Shown here: piece by piece, positions 34,484 through 43,496 of the stretch
Numbering within the stretch: the stretch's first letter is position 1
Layout of the letters: each line of letters starts with the position of its first letter
Origin: Flavobacteriales bacterium UBA7468
GTDB lineage: Bacteria; Bacteroidota; Bacteroidia; Flavobacteriales_D; Crocinitomicaceae
Direction of reading: 5' to 3'
Assembly: GCA_002478565.1 (NCBI GenBank)
Contig: DLPC01000016.1
Location: 62,001-126,000, forward strand
DNA length: 64,000 nucleotides
The notes under the pieces: generated by a model
What the model saw: the letters and a program-made list of their open reading frames with translations, nothing else
The model's database searches: none
Told to the model about the DNA's origin: nothing
Translations under genes and position numbers: made by a program

Positions 34484-34493
34484 CAATTATTTC

Positions 34494-34501
34494 TATTTTT
34501 A
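34494..34501 (+). promoter_or_regulatory. Possible -7 box TATTTTTA for the S9 peptidase, 4 nt before ATG
   Basis: TATTTTTA (last base off consensus) is followed by ACAC and the ATG at 34506. A TTG at 34470-34472 is 21 nt upstream of the box, a plausible -33 element. Confidence 0.4.
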
Positions 34502-34505
34502 ACAC

Positions 34506-36746
34506 ATGAAAAGCTTATTCTTATTTGCCCTTGGTATCATCGCACCTTCGTGTGTAATTGCGCAGTTACAACTCAGTGAAATCATGAAAGGACCAGGCTT
34601 TGTGGGGGCTTTGCCAGAAAATCCTCTTTGGGCATATAATGGTAAAAAAGTACTTTACGAAAGAAAGTTTCCAGACTCTGTTGCTGTTTCTCATTACGTT
34701 TTAGATCCGTTCAAAGGTATAAGCAGTTGGGTTTCTGCTGAAGCCGCGCAGGATTTTATTGCATTTGATCCTGCTCAAGCAATTTTGGACCAACAAGTCT
34801 GTTATCAGAACAAGCAACTTTTCAGTGTAGATAAAAAAACAGGAAAACGTAGGGTTTACCTCGATGGCATTGCAGGCCTTTCTTCGATACAACGACAAAC
34901 CAATCCTCAGTTTGTTGCTTTTTTGTCAGAAGGGCAATGGTATCAATTGGATCTCGTGAGTGGCCAATTGACTCAACTGACCGCATTTAGTACCCAAACT
35001 GCACCCAAAAAGAAAGAGCCAACTTCCCTTGAAGAAGCTCAAAAAGCACTTTTTCAGTATTTGCAAAAAGCAAAAGCTAACCCTTCTTTAGATCAGACCA
35101 TCTACCTAGGTTTTGACCCCGCAAACCTGCAACTTGACCCTTCAGCGCAATATGTTTTGGCACTCAAACACACTGAGCTAGAACAAAACAACACGGATGT
35201 TACAAAATTCGTCACAAAAAGTGGATACACAGAGTCCATGAAAGCCAGGGCAAAGGTAGGGCAAGAGGATCCGCAAGAAGCCCTTTTCTTAGTTCATCTT
35301 AAGACTAAAAAAATTCAGCAATTAGATTTTTCAAAACTCAGTACTTACAAGGAAGGCCGCAGGCTATTTATTCATGCAGCTATTTTTGCAAAGTCACGGG
35401 CAATTGCCTTAATTGACGTCCGAAGTGCTGACAACAAAGATCGCTGGATTGTCATGTTGGATTTGAATGCTGCACAAATATCAGAGCTTGTGCATCAGCA
35501 CGACGACGCCTGGATTGGCGGCCCTGGTATTTCTTCTTGGAACATGGAGCCCGGTGTTTTGGGCTGGTTAATTGACGGCACATCTTTCTATTTTCAGAGC
35601 GAGGAAACAGGGTACTCCCACCTTTATACCTATGAGTTGAAAAGTAAAAAAGTGAGCGCGCTTACCACAGGTAATTTTGAAGTTCATGGGGTTTCTTTGA
35701 GTTCGGATCAAACAAAATTTTACTTAACCTGCAACAAAACACATCCTGGAAACCGCGATTTCTGGGAGTTGGATATCAGGAGTAAAACGCTGAAGCCTAT
35801 TTTATCTAAAGATGGTTATCACGAGGTGTATATGTCTCCAAATGAGTCAGATTTGTTGGTCCGTTATAGTTACACCAATCGTCCATGGGAATTGTATTTA
35901 GCAAAATGCCAAAGCAATTCGAAAATGCAAGCAGTCACTTCTTCATGTACGCCTGCTTTCAATGCGCAGCAATGGATAGACCCAAAAATAATAACAATCA
36001 CGGCGTCTGATGGAGTCGATATTTATGCACGCTTATATGAGCCAAAGCAAGCACTGAAGAATGGAGCGGCAGTATGTTTTGTTCATGGAGCAGGATATTT
36101 GCAAAATGCCCACAAAGGCTGGAGTCATTATTACCGCGAATACATGTTTCATCATTTGCTGCTCGAAAAAGGCTATACAGTAATTGATCTGGATTATCGG
36201 GCAAGTGAAGGCTACGGACGTGCGTATCGTACAGCTATTTACAGACACATGGGTGGTCGTGACCTCGAAGATTACTCGGATGCCAAGAAATATTTAGTGA
36301 CGCAATTAGGAATTGACCCTAAAAGAGTTGGGATTTACGGCGGCTCTTATGGCGGTTTTTTGACGCTAATGGCCTTATTTACCAAACCTGGAGAATTTGC
36401 TTGTGGCGCTGCGCTCAGGTCAGTGACTGATTGGGCACATTACAACCACGAATACACAAGTAATATCCTTAATGACCCAGAAACAGATCCTGAAGCCTAT
36501 CAACAGAGTTCCCCGATTTATTTTGCCGAGGGTCTGCAAGATCCTTTGCTGATGTTACACGGTATGGTCGATGACAATGTGCAATTTCAAGACATTGTGC
36601 GGCTCAATCAGCGCTTGATAGAGTTGGGTAAAACGAACTGGAATTTAGCGGTTTATCCGGTTGAAGCACATGGCTTTACCGAACCAAGTTCTTGGACCGA
36701 TGAATACCGTCGTATCCTAGAATTATTCGAAACGCATTTAAAATAA
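34506..36746 (+). CDS. S9 family dipeptidyl peptidase IV-like serine peptidase
   Basis: This 746-residue protein has a signal peptide (MKSLFLFALGIIAPSCVIAQ), a DPP4-type beta-propeller (about 40-480) and an alpha/beta-hydrolase domain (about 490-746). The catalytic serine is S614 in GIYGGSYGGF; the Asp is D689 or D690 in MVDDNVQF and the His is H722 in EAHGFTEP. It would remove dipeptides, probably X-Pro, from peptides in the periplasm or at the surface. It is a single gene with GNAT 29 nt downstream. Confidence 0.94.
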   Translation: MKSLFLFALGIIAPSCVIAQLQLSEIMKGPGFVGALPENPLWAYNGKKVLYERKFPDSVAVSHYVLDPFKGISSWVSAEAAQDFIAFDPAQAILDQQVCYQNKQLFSVDKKTGKRRVYLDGIAGLSSIQRQTNPQFVAFLSEGQWYQLDLVSGQLTQLTAFSTQTAPKKKEPTSLEEAQKALFQYLQKAKANPSLDQTIYLGFDPANLQLDPSAQYVLALKHTELEQNNTDVTKFVTKSGYTESMKARAKVGQEDPQEALFLVHLKTKKIQQLDFSKLSTYKEGRRLFIHAAIFAKSRAIALIDVRSADNKDRWIVMLDLNAAQISELVHQHDDAWIGGPGISSWNMEPGVLGWLIDGTSFYFQSEETGYSHLYTYELKSKKVSALTTGNFEVHGVSLSSDQTKFYLTCNKTHPGNRDFWELDIRSKTLKPILSKDGYHEVYMSPNESDLLVRYSYTNRPWELYLAKCQSNSKMQAVTSSCTPAFNAQQWIDPKIITITASDGVDIYARLYEPKQALKNGAAVCFVHGAGYLQNAHKGWSHYYREYMFHHLLLEKGYTVIDLDYRASEGYGRAYRTAIYRHMGGRDLEDYSDAKKYLVTQLGIDPKRVGIYGGSYGGFLTLMALFTKPGEFACGAALRSVTDWAHYNHEYTSNILNDPETDPEAYQQSSPIYFAEGLQDPLLMLHGMVDDNVQFQDIVRLNQRLIELGKTNWNLAVYPVEAHGFTEPSSWTDEYRRILELFETHLK

Positions 36747-36775
36747 GTAACCGCATTTAAATCATAAGGTTCCAT

Positions 36776-37219
36776 ATGAATTTGAGAACAGAATTTCTTT
36801 ACGAAAAACAACCAATGCTAAAGCAGCTCGAGGTGTTGCAAGTGCTTTATCCGAGCTTAACTCCGGAACAATATGCTGCGGAGCTCGATCTAATGTTACC
36901 GCATAACTATAGCCAACTTGCGGTTTTTGATCAGGACGAATGCATCGCCATTTGTGGTGTCTGGATTGGCAATAAGTTGTGGGTAGGTAAATACCTCGAG
37001 CTCGATAATATTGTCGTAAAGGAGGCCTACCGCAGTAAAGGGGTGGGTGAACTTATTTTTAAAACCCTAGAACAGAAAGCGAAAGAAGAAGCTTGTAATA
37101 TGTTGGCCTTAGATTCTTATACAACCAATTTCAAAGCCCATAAATTCTTTTATAACCAAGGGTTTGCACCCAAAGGTTTTCATTTCATTAAGCTATTAAA
37201 CAAAAATGCAGTGCGTTGA
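36776..37219 (+). CDS. GNAT-family N-acetyltransferase
   Basis: In this 147-residue protein the acetyl-CoA site is visible as LDNIVVKEAYRSKGVGELIF (the V-x-x-x-x-R-x-x-G-x-G pattern). LALDSYTTNFKAHKFFYNQG completes the fold. The substrate is unknown. Its stop codon lies in the loop of a perfect bidirectional terminator hairpin shared with trxB. Confidence 0.88.
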   Translation: MNLRTEFLYEKQPMLKQLEVLQVLYPSLTPEQYAAELDLMLPHNYSQLAVFDQDECIAICGVWIGNKLWVGKYLELDNIVVKEAYRSKGVGELIFKTLEQKAKEEACNMLALDSYTTNFKAHKFFYNQGFAPKGFHFIKLLNKNAVR

Positions 37220-37236
37220 GCACTGCATTTTTTATA
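37203..37236. terminator. Bidirectional intrinsic terminator between GNAT and trxB
   Basis: A perfect 12-bp stem, AAAATGCAGTGC (37203-37214) with GCACTGCATTTT (37220-37231), surrounds the loop GTTGA. It is T-rich after the stem on both strands. The GNAT stop codon TGA forms part of the loop. Confidence 0.9.
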
Positions 37237-37256
37237 ATTGAGTTGTTTTTGGTTAA

Positions 37257-38207
37257 TTAATGACCTTTCGCGGCTAAGTAACGCTCGGCATCAAGGGCAG
37301 CCATACAGCCGGTTCCTGCTGCGGTAATGGCCTGGCGGTAAGTTTTGTCTGCGGCATCGCCGGCAACAAAAACGCCTGGTACATTTGTTTTTGATGTTCC
37401 AGGCTGTGCGTATTTAATGTAGCCTGTTTCATCGAGGTCAATGAATGGCTTGAAAATTTCTGTATTTGGTTGGTGCCCGATGGCTACAAAGAATCCTGTA
37501 CAAGCAATTTCAGTTTCTTGGTTTGTAGTGTTGTTGATGACGCGAACCCCAGTTACTAACTGGCCATCGCCCAAAACTTCAAGCGTTTCTGTATTGTAAA
37601 GGATTTCAATATTCGGTGTATTTTGTACGCGCTCAGCCATGATTTTAGAGGCTCTGAACGATTCTTTGCGCACGAGCATGGTCACTTTTGTACAAAGTTT
37701 CGATAAATAGTGTGCTTCCTCACAAGCTGAGTCTCCAGCACCTACGATTACTACTTCTTGGTTTCTGTAGAAAAAGCCATCACAAACCGCACAAGCAGAA
37801 ACGCCACCACCTAACTTGAGGTATTTTTGTTCGCTTTCAAGCCCTAGATATTTTGCCGAGGCTCCGGTAGAAATAATGATGGTGTCGGCATGGATTTCGT
37901 GGTTGTCTTCAGTCCAGCATTTGTGGATAGGGCCTGAGAAATCAACCTTGGTAATGAAGCCACTGCGGATATCGGTCTGAAAACGCTTTGCTTGCGCCTC
38001 GAGTTGCAGCATCATTTCAGGGCCGCTGATGCCATCAGGGTAACCCGGGAAATTCTCAACTTCATTGGTGGTTGTAAGTTGGCCACCTGGCTGTAGACCC
38101 TGATACATAACAGGTTTCATGTCTGCGCGCGCAGCATAAATAGCAGCGGTGTATCCAGCGGGGCCCGATCCGATGATCAAGCAAGATAGGCGTTCAATTT
38201 GACTCAT
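37257..38207 (-). CDS. trxB: Thioredoxin-disulfide reductase
   Basis: The protein has 316 residues from the ATG at 38205-38207 (MSQIERLSCLIIGSGPAGYT); an upstream TTG frame start falls on the -7 box. The FAD motif GSGPAGYTAA, the NADPH motif VGAGDSACEEA and the redox pair C139/C142 (ACAVCDGFF) are intact, and FVAGDAADKTYRQAITAAG ends the FAD site. It reduces thioredoxin with NADPH. No thioredoxin gene is adjacent. Confidence 0.97.
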   Translation of the reverse strand: MSQIERLSCLIIGSGPAGYTAAIYAARADMKPVMYQGLQPGGQLTTTNEVENFPGYPDGISGPEMMLQLEAQAKRFQTDIRSGFITKVDFSGPIHKCWTEDNHEIHADTIIISTGASAKYLGLESEQKYLKLGGGVSACAVCDGFFYRNQEVVIVGAGDSACEEAHYLSKLCTKVTMLVRKESFRASKIMAERVQNTPNIEILYNTETLEVLGDGQLVTGVRVINNTTNQETEIACTGFFVAIGHQPNTEIFKPFIDLDETGYIKYAQPGTSKTNVPGVFVAGDAADKTYRQAITAAGTGCMAALDAERYLAAKGH

Positions 38208-38234
38208 GGTAAGTTGATTTTTTTTATTTTTTGA

Positions 38235-38242
38235 CAAAATTA
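38235..38242 (-). promoter_or_regulatory. -7 box TAATTTTG for trxB
   Basis: A perfect TAnnTTTG match on the minus strand, 27 nt before the trxB ATG at 38207. It supports that start over the TTG at 38237, which lies within the box. Confidence 0.5.
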
Positions 38243-38344
38243 AAGCAATTGTTTACTTTGAGTGTAACCTACTGAACTTTGTTTTGAACGATTTCTTCAC
38301 AAAGTAACTTTTCAACAAGATTTTCGTCTGCAAAAAATTAAACG

Positions 38345-38352
38345 TATTTTCG
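38345..38352 (+). promoter_or_regulatory. Candidate -7 box TATTTTCG for the S8 protease
   Basis: A TAnnTTCG variant box lies 19 nt before the ATG at 38372, the same spacing as at the thiolase gene. Confidence 0.4.
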
Positions 38353-38371
38353 TTACTTCAAACTAAAAAAC

Positions 38372-39955
38372 ATGTCTAAAAACTTTATTTTACTAGCTTT
38401 TGTGAGTCTCGCCACAATTTCATTTGCACAAAAAAGCGAGTCTTCAGAGCCTGAAAATCTGAATTGGTATTTGAAAGATCCAAAAGCTGATGGTGTTTAC
38501 GGAACAGGTGCAACCAAGGCCTATGAAATGTTAAATGCCGCAGGTAAAAAATCAACAACCGTCATTGTTGCTGTTATTGATAGTGGTGTAGAAACAGATC
38601 ATCCAGACCTCAAAGACGTCATTTGGGTCAATGAAGACGAAATCCCGGCAAATGGCATAGACGATGACAATAATGGTTACATCGATGACGTCAATGGTTG
38701 GTCATTTTTAGGTGGAGCTACTGAAGATATCGGAAAAGAAGCTTTAGAGTTAGCGCGCATGTACTTAATGGAATCCAAATATTTTGAGGGCAAGAAAGCG
38801 CAAGATATTCCTGCCAACGAACGTGTTCGCTTTGCGACCTATGAGAAAATCAAATTGGCATTCGAAGAAGAAATGAATGAAAAGCAAAATTCATTGAAAA
38901 ATATCCGTGCATTGGCCGATTACATGCGTCGTGTAGAAGATCAAACGGGGCAGCCATTTAGTAAAGAAGGGAATGCTGCTTATGTTGCCAATACTGACCT
39001 AGACAAAAAAATGCAAGGTCGCATGAAGCAAATTCTTTTGATCATTCCTGCTGACCAACTGAATTCGGAAATCAAGGCGGCTGAAGAGTCTGTTGCGAAT
39101 TCTATTGCAATGTCTATGCAAAACGCTGACTCCATTCGCACAGCAATTGTTGGTGACAACCCAAATGACCTCAGTTCAAAAATTTATGGTTGTAACCGAT
39201 ACGAGGGACCTGACGCCATGCATGGCACCCACGTTTCGGGTATTATTGCTGCAAGTCGCAATAACGGTATGGGCATCGATGGTGTAGCAGATAACGTGCG
39301 CATAATGGTGTTACGCGCAGTTCCTGATGGCGATGAACGCGATAAAGATGTTGCCAATGCCATTATTTATGCCGTTGATAACGGCGCTAAAGTGATCAAT
39401 ATGTCATTTGGTAAATACTGGACCCCAAATAAAGAATATGTTGACGCTGCAATTGAATACGCACTCAGTAAAGATGTTTTATTAGTGCATGCTGCAGGTA
39501 ACGATGCCAAAAACAAAGATGTAGAAGATTCTTATCCTACACGACGTTTGAACAGCAAAAATGTGGCGCCAAACTGGATCGAAGTAGGAGCGAGCAGCAG
39601 TTCAAAAAGCTCAAAGAAATTGATTGCAGATTTTTCTAATTATGGTGCAACTACCGTAGATTTCTTTGCACCCGGAGTTGACATTTATTCAACAGTTCCA
39701 GACTACAACTACGAAAATGCAAGTGGTACATCAATGGCTTGTCCAGCAACAGCTGGTGTTGCGGCATTGATTCGTAGTTATTTTCCTGAGCTTACTGCCG
39801 TTCAGGTTCGCGAGGTTTTAATGGCAACAACTACTAAATACAATAAGAAAGTTATCGCGCCAAACGGTGAAAAATTGAAAATGAAAGAAATCTGTATTAC
39901 TGGCGGCTTCGTAAACGCAGCTAACGCAGTTTCTTATTTACTCGAGCAAAAATAA
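38372..39955 (+). CDS. Secreted S8 (subtilisin-like) serine protease with a large D-H insertion
   Basis: This 527-residue protein has a signal peptide (MSKNFILLAFVSLATISFAQ). The catalytic triad is D70 (AVIDSGVETDHPD), H284 (HGTHVSGIIAA) and S454 (ASGTSMACPATAG). The Asp-His distance of 214 residues is several times that of classical subtilisins; the insert (about 105-270) is rich in charged, helix-forming residues. It ends without a recognisable T9SS sorting domain, so it may stay in the periplasm. It is probably monocistronic, with a strong terminator. Confidence 0.94.
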   Translation: MSKNFILLAFVSLATISFAQKSESSEPENLNWYLKDPKADGVYGTGATKAYEMLNAAGKKSTTVIVAVIDSGVETDHPDLKDVIWVNEDEIPANGIDDDNNGYIDDVNGWSFLGGATEDIGKEALELARMYLMESKYFEGKKAQDIPANERVRFATYEKIKLAFEEEMNEKQNSLKNIRALADYMRRVEDQTGQPFSKEGNAAYVANTDLDKKMQGRMKQILLIIPADQLNSEIKAAEESVANSIAMSMQNADSIRTAIVGDNPNDLSSKIYGCNRYEGPDAMHGTHVSGIIAASRNNGMGIDGVADNVRIMVLRAVPDGDERDKDVANAIIYAVDNGAKVINMSFGKYWTPNKEYVDAAIEYALSKDVLLVHAAGNDAKNKDVEDSYPTRRLNSKNVAPNWIEVGASSSSKSSKKLIADFSNYGATTVDFFAPGVDIYSTVPDYNYENASGTSMACPATAGVAALIRSYFPELTAVQVREVLMATTTKYNKKVIAPNGEKLKMKEICITGGFVNAANAVSYLLEQK

Positions 39956-39974
39956 TTTTATAGTTCTTTCAGTA

Positions 39975-40013
39975 AAAGCCACATGCCTGCATGTGGCTTT
40001 CTTTTTTATTTTT
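39975..40013 (+). terminator. Intrinsic terminator of the S8 protease gene
   Basis: A perfect 12-bp stem, AAAGCCACATGC (39975-39986) with GCATGTGGCTTT (39989-40000), surrounds a 2-nt loop and is followed by CTTTTTTATTTTT. The T tail overlaps the terC -7 box. Confidence 0.9.
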
Positions 40014-40014
40014 G
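40007..40014 (+). promoter_or_regulatory. -7 box TATTTTTG for terC, overlapping the upstream terminator tail
   Basis: A perfect TAnnTTTG match ends 14 nt before the terC ATG at 40029. Its T run is the tail of the S8 protease terminator. Confidence 0.45.
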
Positions 40015-40028
40015 CCAAAACAATTTAT

Positions 40029-41042
40029 ATGCAAGTCAATCCTTGGTTAGTTGGAATATTTGTAGTGGTTATTTTAACCATGTTAGTCATTGACCTTGGT
40101 CTTGTCAATAAAAAAGCACACCAAATTTCGAACAAAGAAGCACTGCGCTGGACACTTGTCTGGATTTCCCTTTCCATGGGGTTTAGTGCGGTTGTTTGGT
40201 GGCAGCTAGGCTTTACTAAATTTGCTGAATATCAGTCAGCTTACTGGATAGAAGAAGCGCTTTCAGTGGACAACATGTTTGTCTTTATTTTGGTCTTTAG
40301 GTTTTTCAAACTCGACGGCATTTTACAACACCGCGTTCTTTTTTGGGGCATCATTGGTGCGCTGTTATTTAGAGCCATCTTCATTTTCTCAGGTATAGGT
40401 TTGATCAAAATGACCTACCTTCCTGCCTTTGAACTGTTTGGTTACCAATTTAGCCTCGATCAAGGAATGCATCCGCAAGCGGGCTATTTCTTCAGGCCAA
40501 ATTTAATTTTAACAATTTTTGGAGCTTTCTTGGTATATGCAGGTATTAAATCATTGTTTGATACAGAAGATGACGACCAAAAAGATTATGGCAAAAGCTT
40601 AGGTGCGCGCTTGGTTCGAAAAATATTTCCGGTTACTAAACACTATTACGGAGACCGTTTCTTTGTAAAAAGAGGAACCAAACGATTAGCGACAAAATTA
40701 TTTTTGGTCTTGGTTGTTATCGAAACTACTGACCTTATTTTCGCTATTGACTCTATTCCGGCTATTTTCGCCATTGCACCCAATGACCCGCTTATCCTTT
40801 ATACCTCTAATATATTTGCGGTGCTTGGTTTACGCTCAATGTATTTTTTACTGGCCAATTCCATCCATATGTTTTCTAAACTCAAGTATGGTTTGGCATT
40901 TATCCTGAGCTTTATTGGCGTCAAAATGTTATTAGCGCCGTTTTTTCATATTGAATCGGCGGTTTCCTTATCGATCGTCCTAGGGGCCTTACTGCTTTCG
41001 GTATGTGCTTCGCTAATTTGGAAAGAAGAAACTACAAAATAA
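40029..41042 (+). CDS. TerC/Alx-family integral membrane protein
   Basis: The protein has 337 residues from the ATG at 40029 (MQVNPWLVGIFVVVILTMLV); an in-frame GTG upstream lies inside the terminator stem. It has about nine membrane segments. The conserved acidic motifs SVDNMFVFILVFRFFKL and TTDLIFAIDSIPAIFAI identify the TerC family; the long form resembles Alx. Members are linked to manganese or tellurite handling and to metal loading of exported proteins. Its last 11 nt overlap the convergent edd gene. Confidence 0.93.
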   Translation: MQVNPWLVGIFVVVILTMLVIDLGLVNKKAHQISNKEALRWTLVWISLSMGFSAVVWWQLGFTKFAEYQSAYWIEEALSVDNMFVFILVFRFFKLDGILQHRVLFWGIIGALLFRAIFIFSGIGLIKMTYLPAFELFGYQFSLDQGMHPQAGYFFRPNLILTIFGAFLVYAGIKSLFDTEDDDQKDYGKSLGARLVRKIFPVTKHYYGDRFFVKRGTKRLATKLFLVLVVIETTDLIFAIDSIPAIFAIAPNDPLILYTSNIFAVLGLRSMYFLLANSIHMFSKLKYGLAFILSFIGVKMLLAPFFHIESAVSLSIVLGALLLSVCASLIWKEETTK

Positions 41043-42834
41043 AGGAGGCTCCCTCTTCGCTTTGGCTTACTGAAGCTCGCAAATTAGAGAACAACTCTCT
41101 ACCAAACAAGAAGTGCTGATCATTAGCTTTGTTGTTAAAGGTGCGCTCAGCTACTTCTTTTTCGTTGAGTACTTCAAGAATGCCATTTTCGCTGTCTAAA
41201 CGAAGTAGGTCACCTGTCTGAATCTTACCGATTAATCCTCCATCAAATGCCTCAGGAGTAAGGTGAATGGCTGCGGGTACTTTCCCAGATGCACCGGACA
41301 TGCGCCCGTCAGTTACTAGGCCCACTTTGAATCCTTTCTTTTGTAAGACAGTCAGTGTAGGAGTAAGGCTGTGAAGTTCAGGCATGCCATTGAATTTTGG
41401 TCCTTGGAATGGTACCACAGCTATGAAATCTTTATCGAGTTCACCTCTTTTAAAAGCGGCTATGAGGTCTGATTGCTCATGAAAGACAATTGCCGGAGCT
41501 TCAACGATGCGGTGTTGTGGTTCAACAGCTGCAGTTTTGATCACAGAACGCCCTAGATTTCCTTTTAAAAGCTTGATGCCACCATCTGCTGTAAATGGCT
41601 CAGAAGCAGGTCGTACAATGGAGGTGTTCAAGGTTTGTTTGGCTCCCTCAACCCAAATCAAAGCGCCATCTTTTATCTGAGGTTCTTGGGTGTATTTTGC
41701 TAAGCCTTTGCCAATGATGGTGTTGACATCTTCGTGCAGTAGGTTTTTTTCGAGTAGGGTATGAATAACAAAACCCATTCCGCCCGCAGCATGAAAATGA
41801 TTGACATCTGCAGCACCATTTGGATACATTCTCGTAATAAGCGGAATAACCGCTGATAAATCTGACATATCATCCCAATTGATGATGATACCCGCAGCAC
41901 GAGCAATGGCAATAAGGTGAATGGTATGATTCGTTGATCCGCCAGTAGCAAGCAACCCAATGATTCCATTCACTACTGTTTTCTCATCAAAAATAGCTGC
42001 AAGACTCCTGGACTTGCCAATTTTGATATTTTCTACCAATACCTTGACTGCTTCTTTATTCAATAAATGGCGCAATTCGGTATTAGGATTCACAAAACTT
42101 GAACCTGGAAGGTGTAGGCCCATGATTTCCATGAGCATTTGATTGCTGTTGGCCGTTCCATAAAAAGTACAAGTACCGGGTGAATGATAAGAATCAGCTT
42201 CGCCCTTCAGAAGTTCAGCACGGCCAATTTTACCTTCGGCAAATGCTTGTCTAATTTGAGATTTCTCCTCATTGCTAATGCCACTCGGCATGGGGCCTCC
42301 AGGCATGAAAATGGTTGGTAAATGTCCAAAGCGTAGTGCGCCCATCAATAAACCAGGTACGATTTTATCGCAAATTCCCAAACAAAGCACACCATCAAAC
42401 ATGTTGTGAGATAAGCCTACAGCACTTGAAAGTGCAATGACATCTCTGCTGTACAGTGAAAGTTCCATTCCGGGCTGCCCTTGGGTTACACCATCACACA
42501 TTGCCGGCACGCCACCTGCAACTTGAGCTACAGCATTGAATTCATTGGCAAACTTTTTAATGTCTTTTGGATAGTCCTCGTAAACTTGATGCGCCGACAA
42601 CATATCATTGTAGGCCGTTAGGATGCCTAAATTTGGTGTAATATCTGCAGCCAATTCTTGTTTATCATGAGAGTTGCATGCAGCAAAGCCATGTGCCAAA
42701 TTACCACAACTCAATGTGCTTCTGTGTACACCGTCGAGAAAGGCCGCATCCATTTGCTGAAGATAAGCACTACGGGTTTCTTTACTTCTTTCAACGATTC
42801 TGGCCGTGATTTCAGCAATTTTTGGATGTATCAT
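41032..42834 (-). CDS. edd: Phosphogluconate dehydratase
   Basis: This 600-residue protein belongs to the IlvD/Edd family. CDGVTQGQPGMELSLYSRDV and LGICDKIVPGLLMGALRFGH are the blocks that separate Edd from dihydroxyacid dehydratase, and they carry Fe-S cluster cysteines. GPKFNGMPELHSLTPTL and VTDGRMSGASGKVPAAIH are at the C-terminal end. It converts 6-phosphogluconate to KDPG in the Entner-Doudoroff pathway. It follows pgl with a 4-nt ATGA overlap. The next enzyme, KDPG aldolase (Eda), is absent here. Confidence 0.96.
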   Translation of the reverse strand: MIHPKIAEITARIVERSKETRSAYLQQMDAAFLDGVHRSTLSCGNLAHGFAACNSHDKQELAADITPNLGILTAYNDMLSAHQVYEDYPKDIKKFANEFNAVAQVAGGVPAMCDGVTQGQPGMELSLYSRDVIALSSAVGLSHNMFDGVLCLGICDKIVPGLLMGALRFGHLPTIFMPGGPMPSGISNEEKSQIRQAFAEGKIGRAELLKGEADSYHSPGTCTFYGTANSNQMLMEIMGLHLPGSSFVNPNTELRHLLNKEAVKVLVENIKIGKSRSLAAIFDEKTVVNGIIGLLATGGSTNHTIHLIAIARAAGIIINWDDMSDLSAVIPLITRMYPNGAADVNHFHAAGGMGFVIHTLLEKNLLHEDVNTIIGKGLAKYTQEPQIKDGALIWVEGAKQTLNTSIVRPASEPFTADGGIKLLKGNLGRSVIKTAAVEPQHRIVEAPAIVFHEQSDLIAAFKRGELDKDFIAVVPFQGPKFNGMPELHSLTPTLTVLQKKGFKVGLVTDGRMSGASGKVPAAIHLTPEAFDGGLIGKIQTGDLLRLDSENGILEVLNEKEVAERTFNNKANDQHFLFGRELFSNLRASVSQSEEGASFIL

Positions 42835-43496
42835 GAGGCAGTATAATAGGTTTCTTGAATGTATTTTTGAAATGCTGCAATAGGAAGTTTAAAATTTTCA
42901 GCATGCTCAAAGACTTCTAATTTTTGTTCACCAGTCAGCATCAATAAGAGGTGCTGAGCACGACTTAGTAGGGCTGCTGAACAAGTAATTCTTTGGGTAG
43001 GGTGTGCTGGTGCGTTGGTATTGAAAATCAAACGAGTGCTTTGTAAATCGAGTGCTTTGACCGATGCTGGATCATTTGGGAAAACAGAAGCAGTATGGCC
43101 ATCGGGTCCCATGCCAAGCAAAACGACGTCTGGTTCCGTAAAAATACGGTATGCGGCTTCAATTTCTTGTTCATTTTTTGCATAATCAGTCAGGTCATTG
43201 ACCATAGGTACAAAAGATGTATTTTGTGCCTTGCCTTGAAATAAGGTATTGTTGAGCAATAAATGATTAGAGAATTCGCTGTCAGGGGCAACATATCTTT
43301 CGTCAACAAGACCTACAGTTACTTTGCTCCAATCCAGATTAATCTCTGATAAGAGGCGATAAACACCCCCTGGTGTGCTACCTCCTGAGAGTAATAAGGT
43401 GGCTTTTCCCTTTGCTTGAATGGCTTGATTCAAATACTGAGCGATGTCTTGACTCAAGCGAAGTTCTAAATCTTGTTTCGTTTCAAAAGAAATCAT
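42831..43496 (-). CDS. pgl: 6-phosphogluconolactonase (DevB/Pgl type)
   Basis: The protein has 221 residues from the ATG at 43494-43496, overlapping the zwf stop (ATGA). LLSGGSTPGGVYRLL, VTVGLVDERYVAPDSEFSNH and LLGMGPDGHTASVFPN are the hallmark loops of DevB/SOL-type lactonases. It hydrolyses 6-phosphogluconolactone made by Zwf. It is coupled at both ends to zwf and edd. Confidence 0.95.
   Translation of the reverse strand: MISFETKQDLELRLSQDIAQYLNQAIQAKGKATLLLSGGSTPGGVYRLLSEINLDWSKVTVGLVDERYVAPDSEFSNHLLLNNTLFQGKAQNTSFVPMVNDLTDYAKNEQEIEAAYRIFTEPDVVLLGMGPDGHTASVFPNDPASVKALDLQSTRLIFNTNAPAHPTQRITCSAALLSRAQHLLLMLTGEQKLEVFEHAENFKLPIAAFQKYIQETYYTAS

Noticed and set aside
40001..40028. Manganese riboswitch (yybP-ykoY) upstream of terC
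   Set aside because: Only about 14 nt separate the -7 box from the start codon, too short for this riboswitch.
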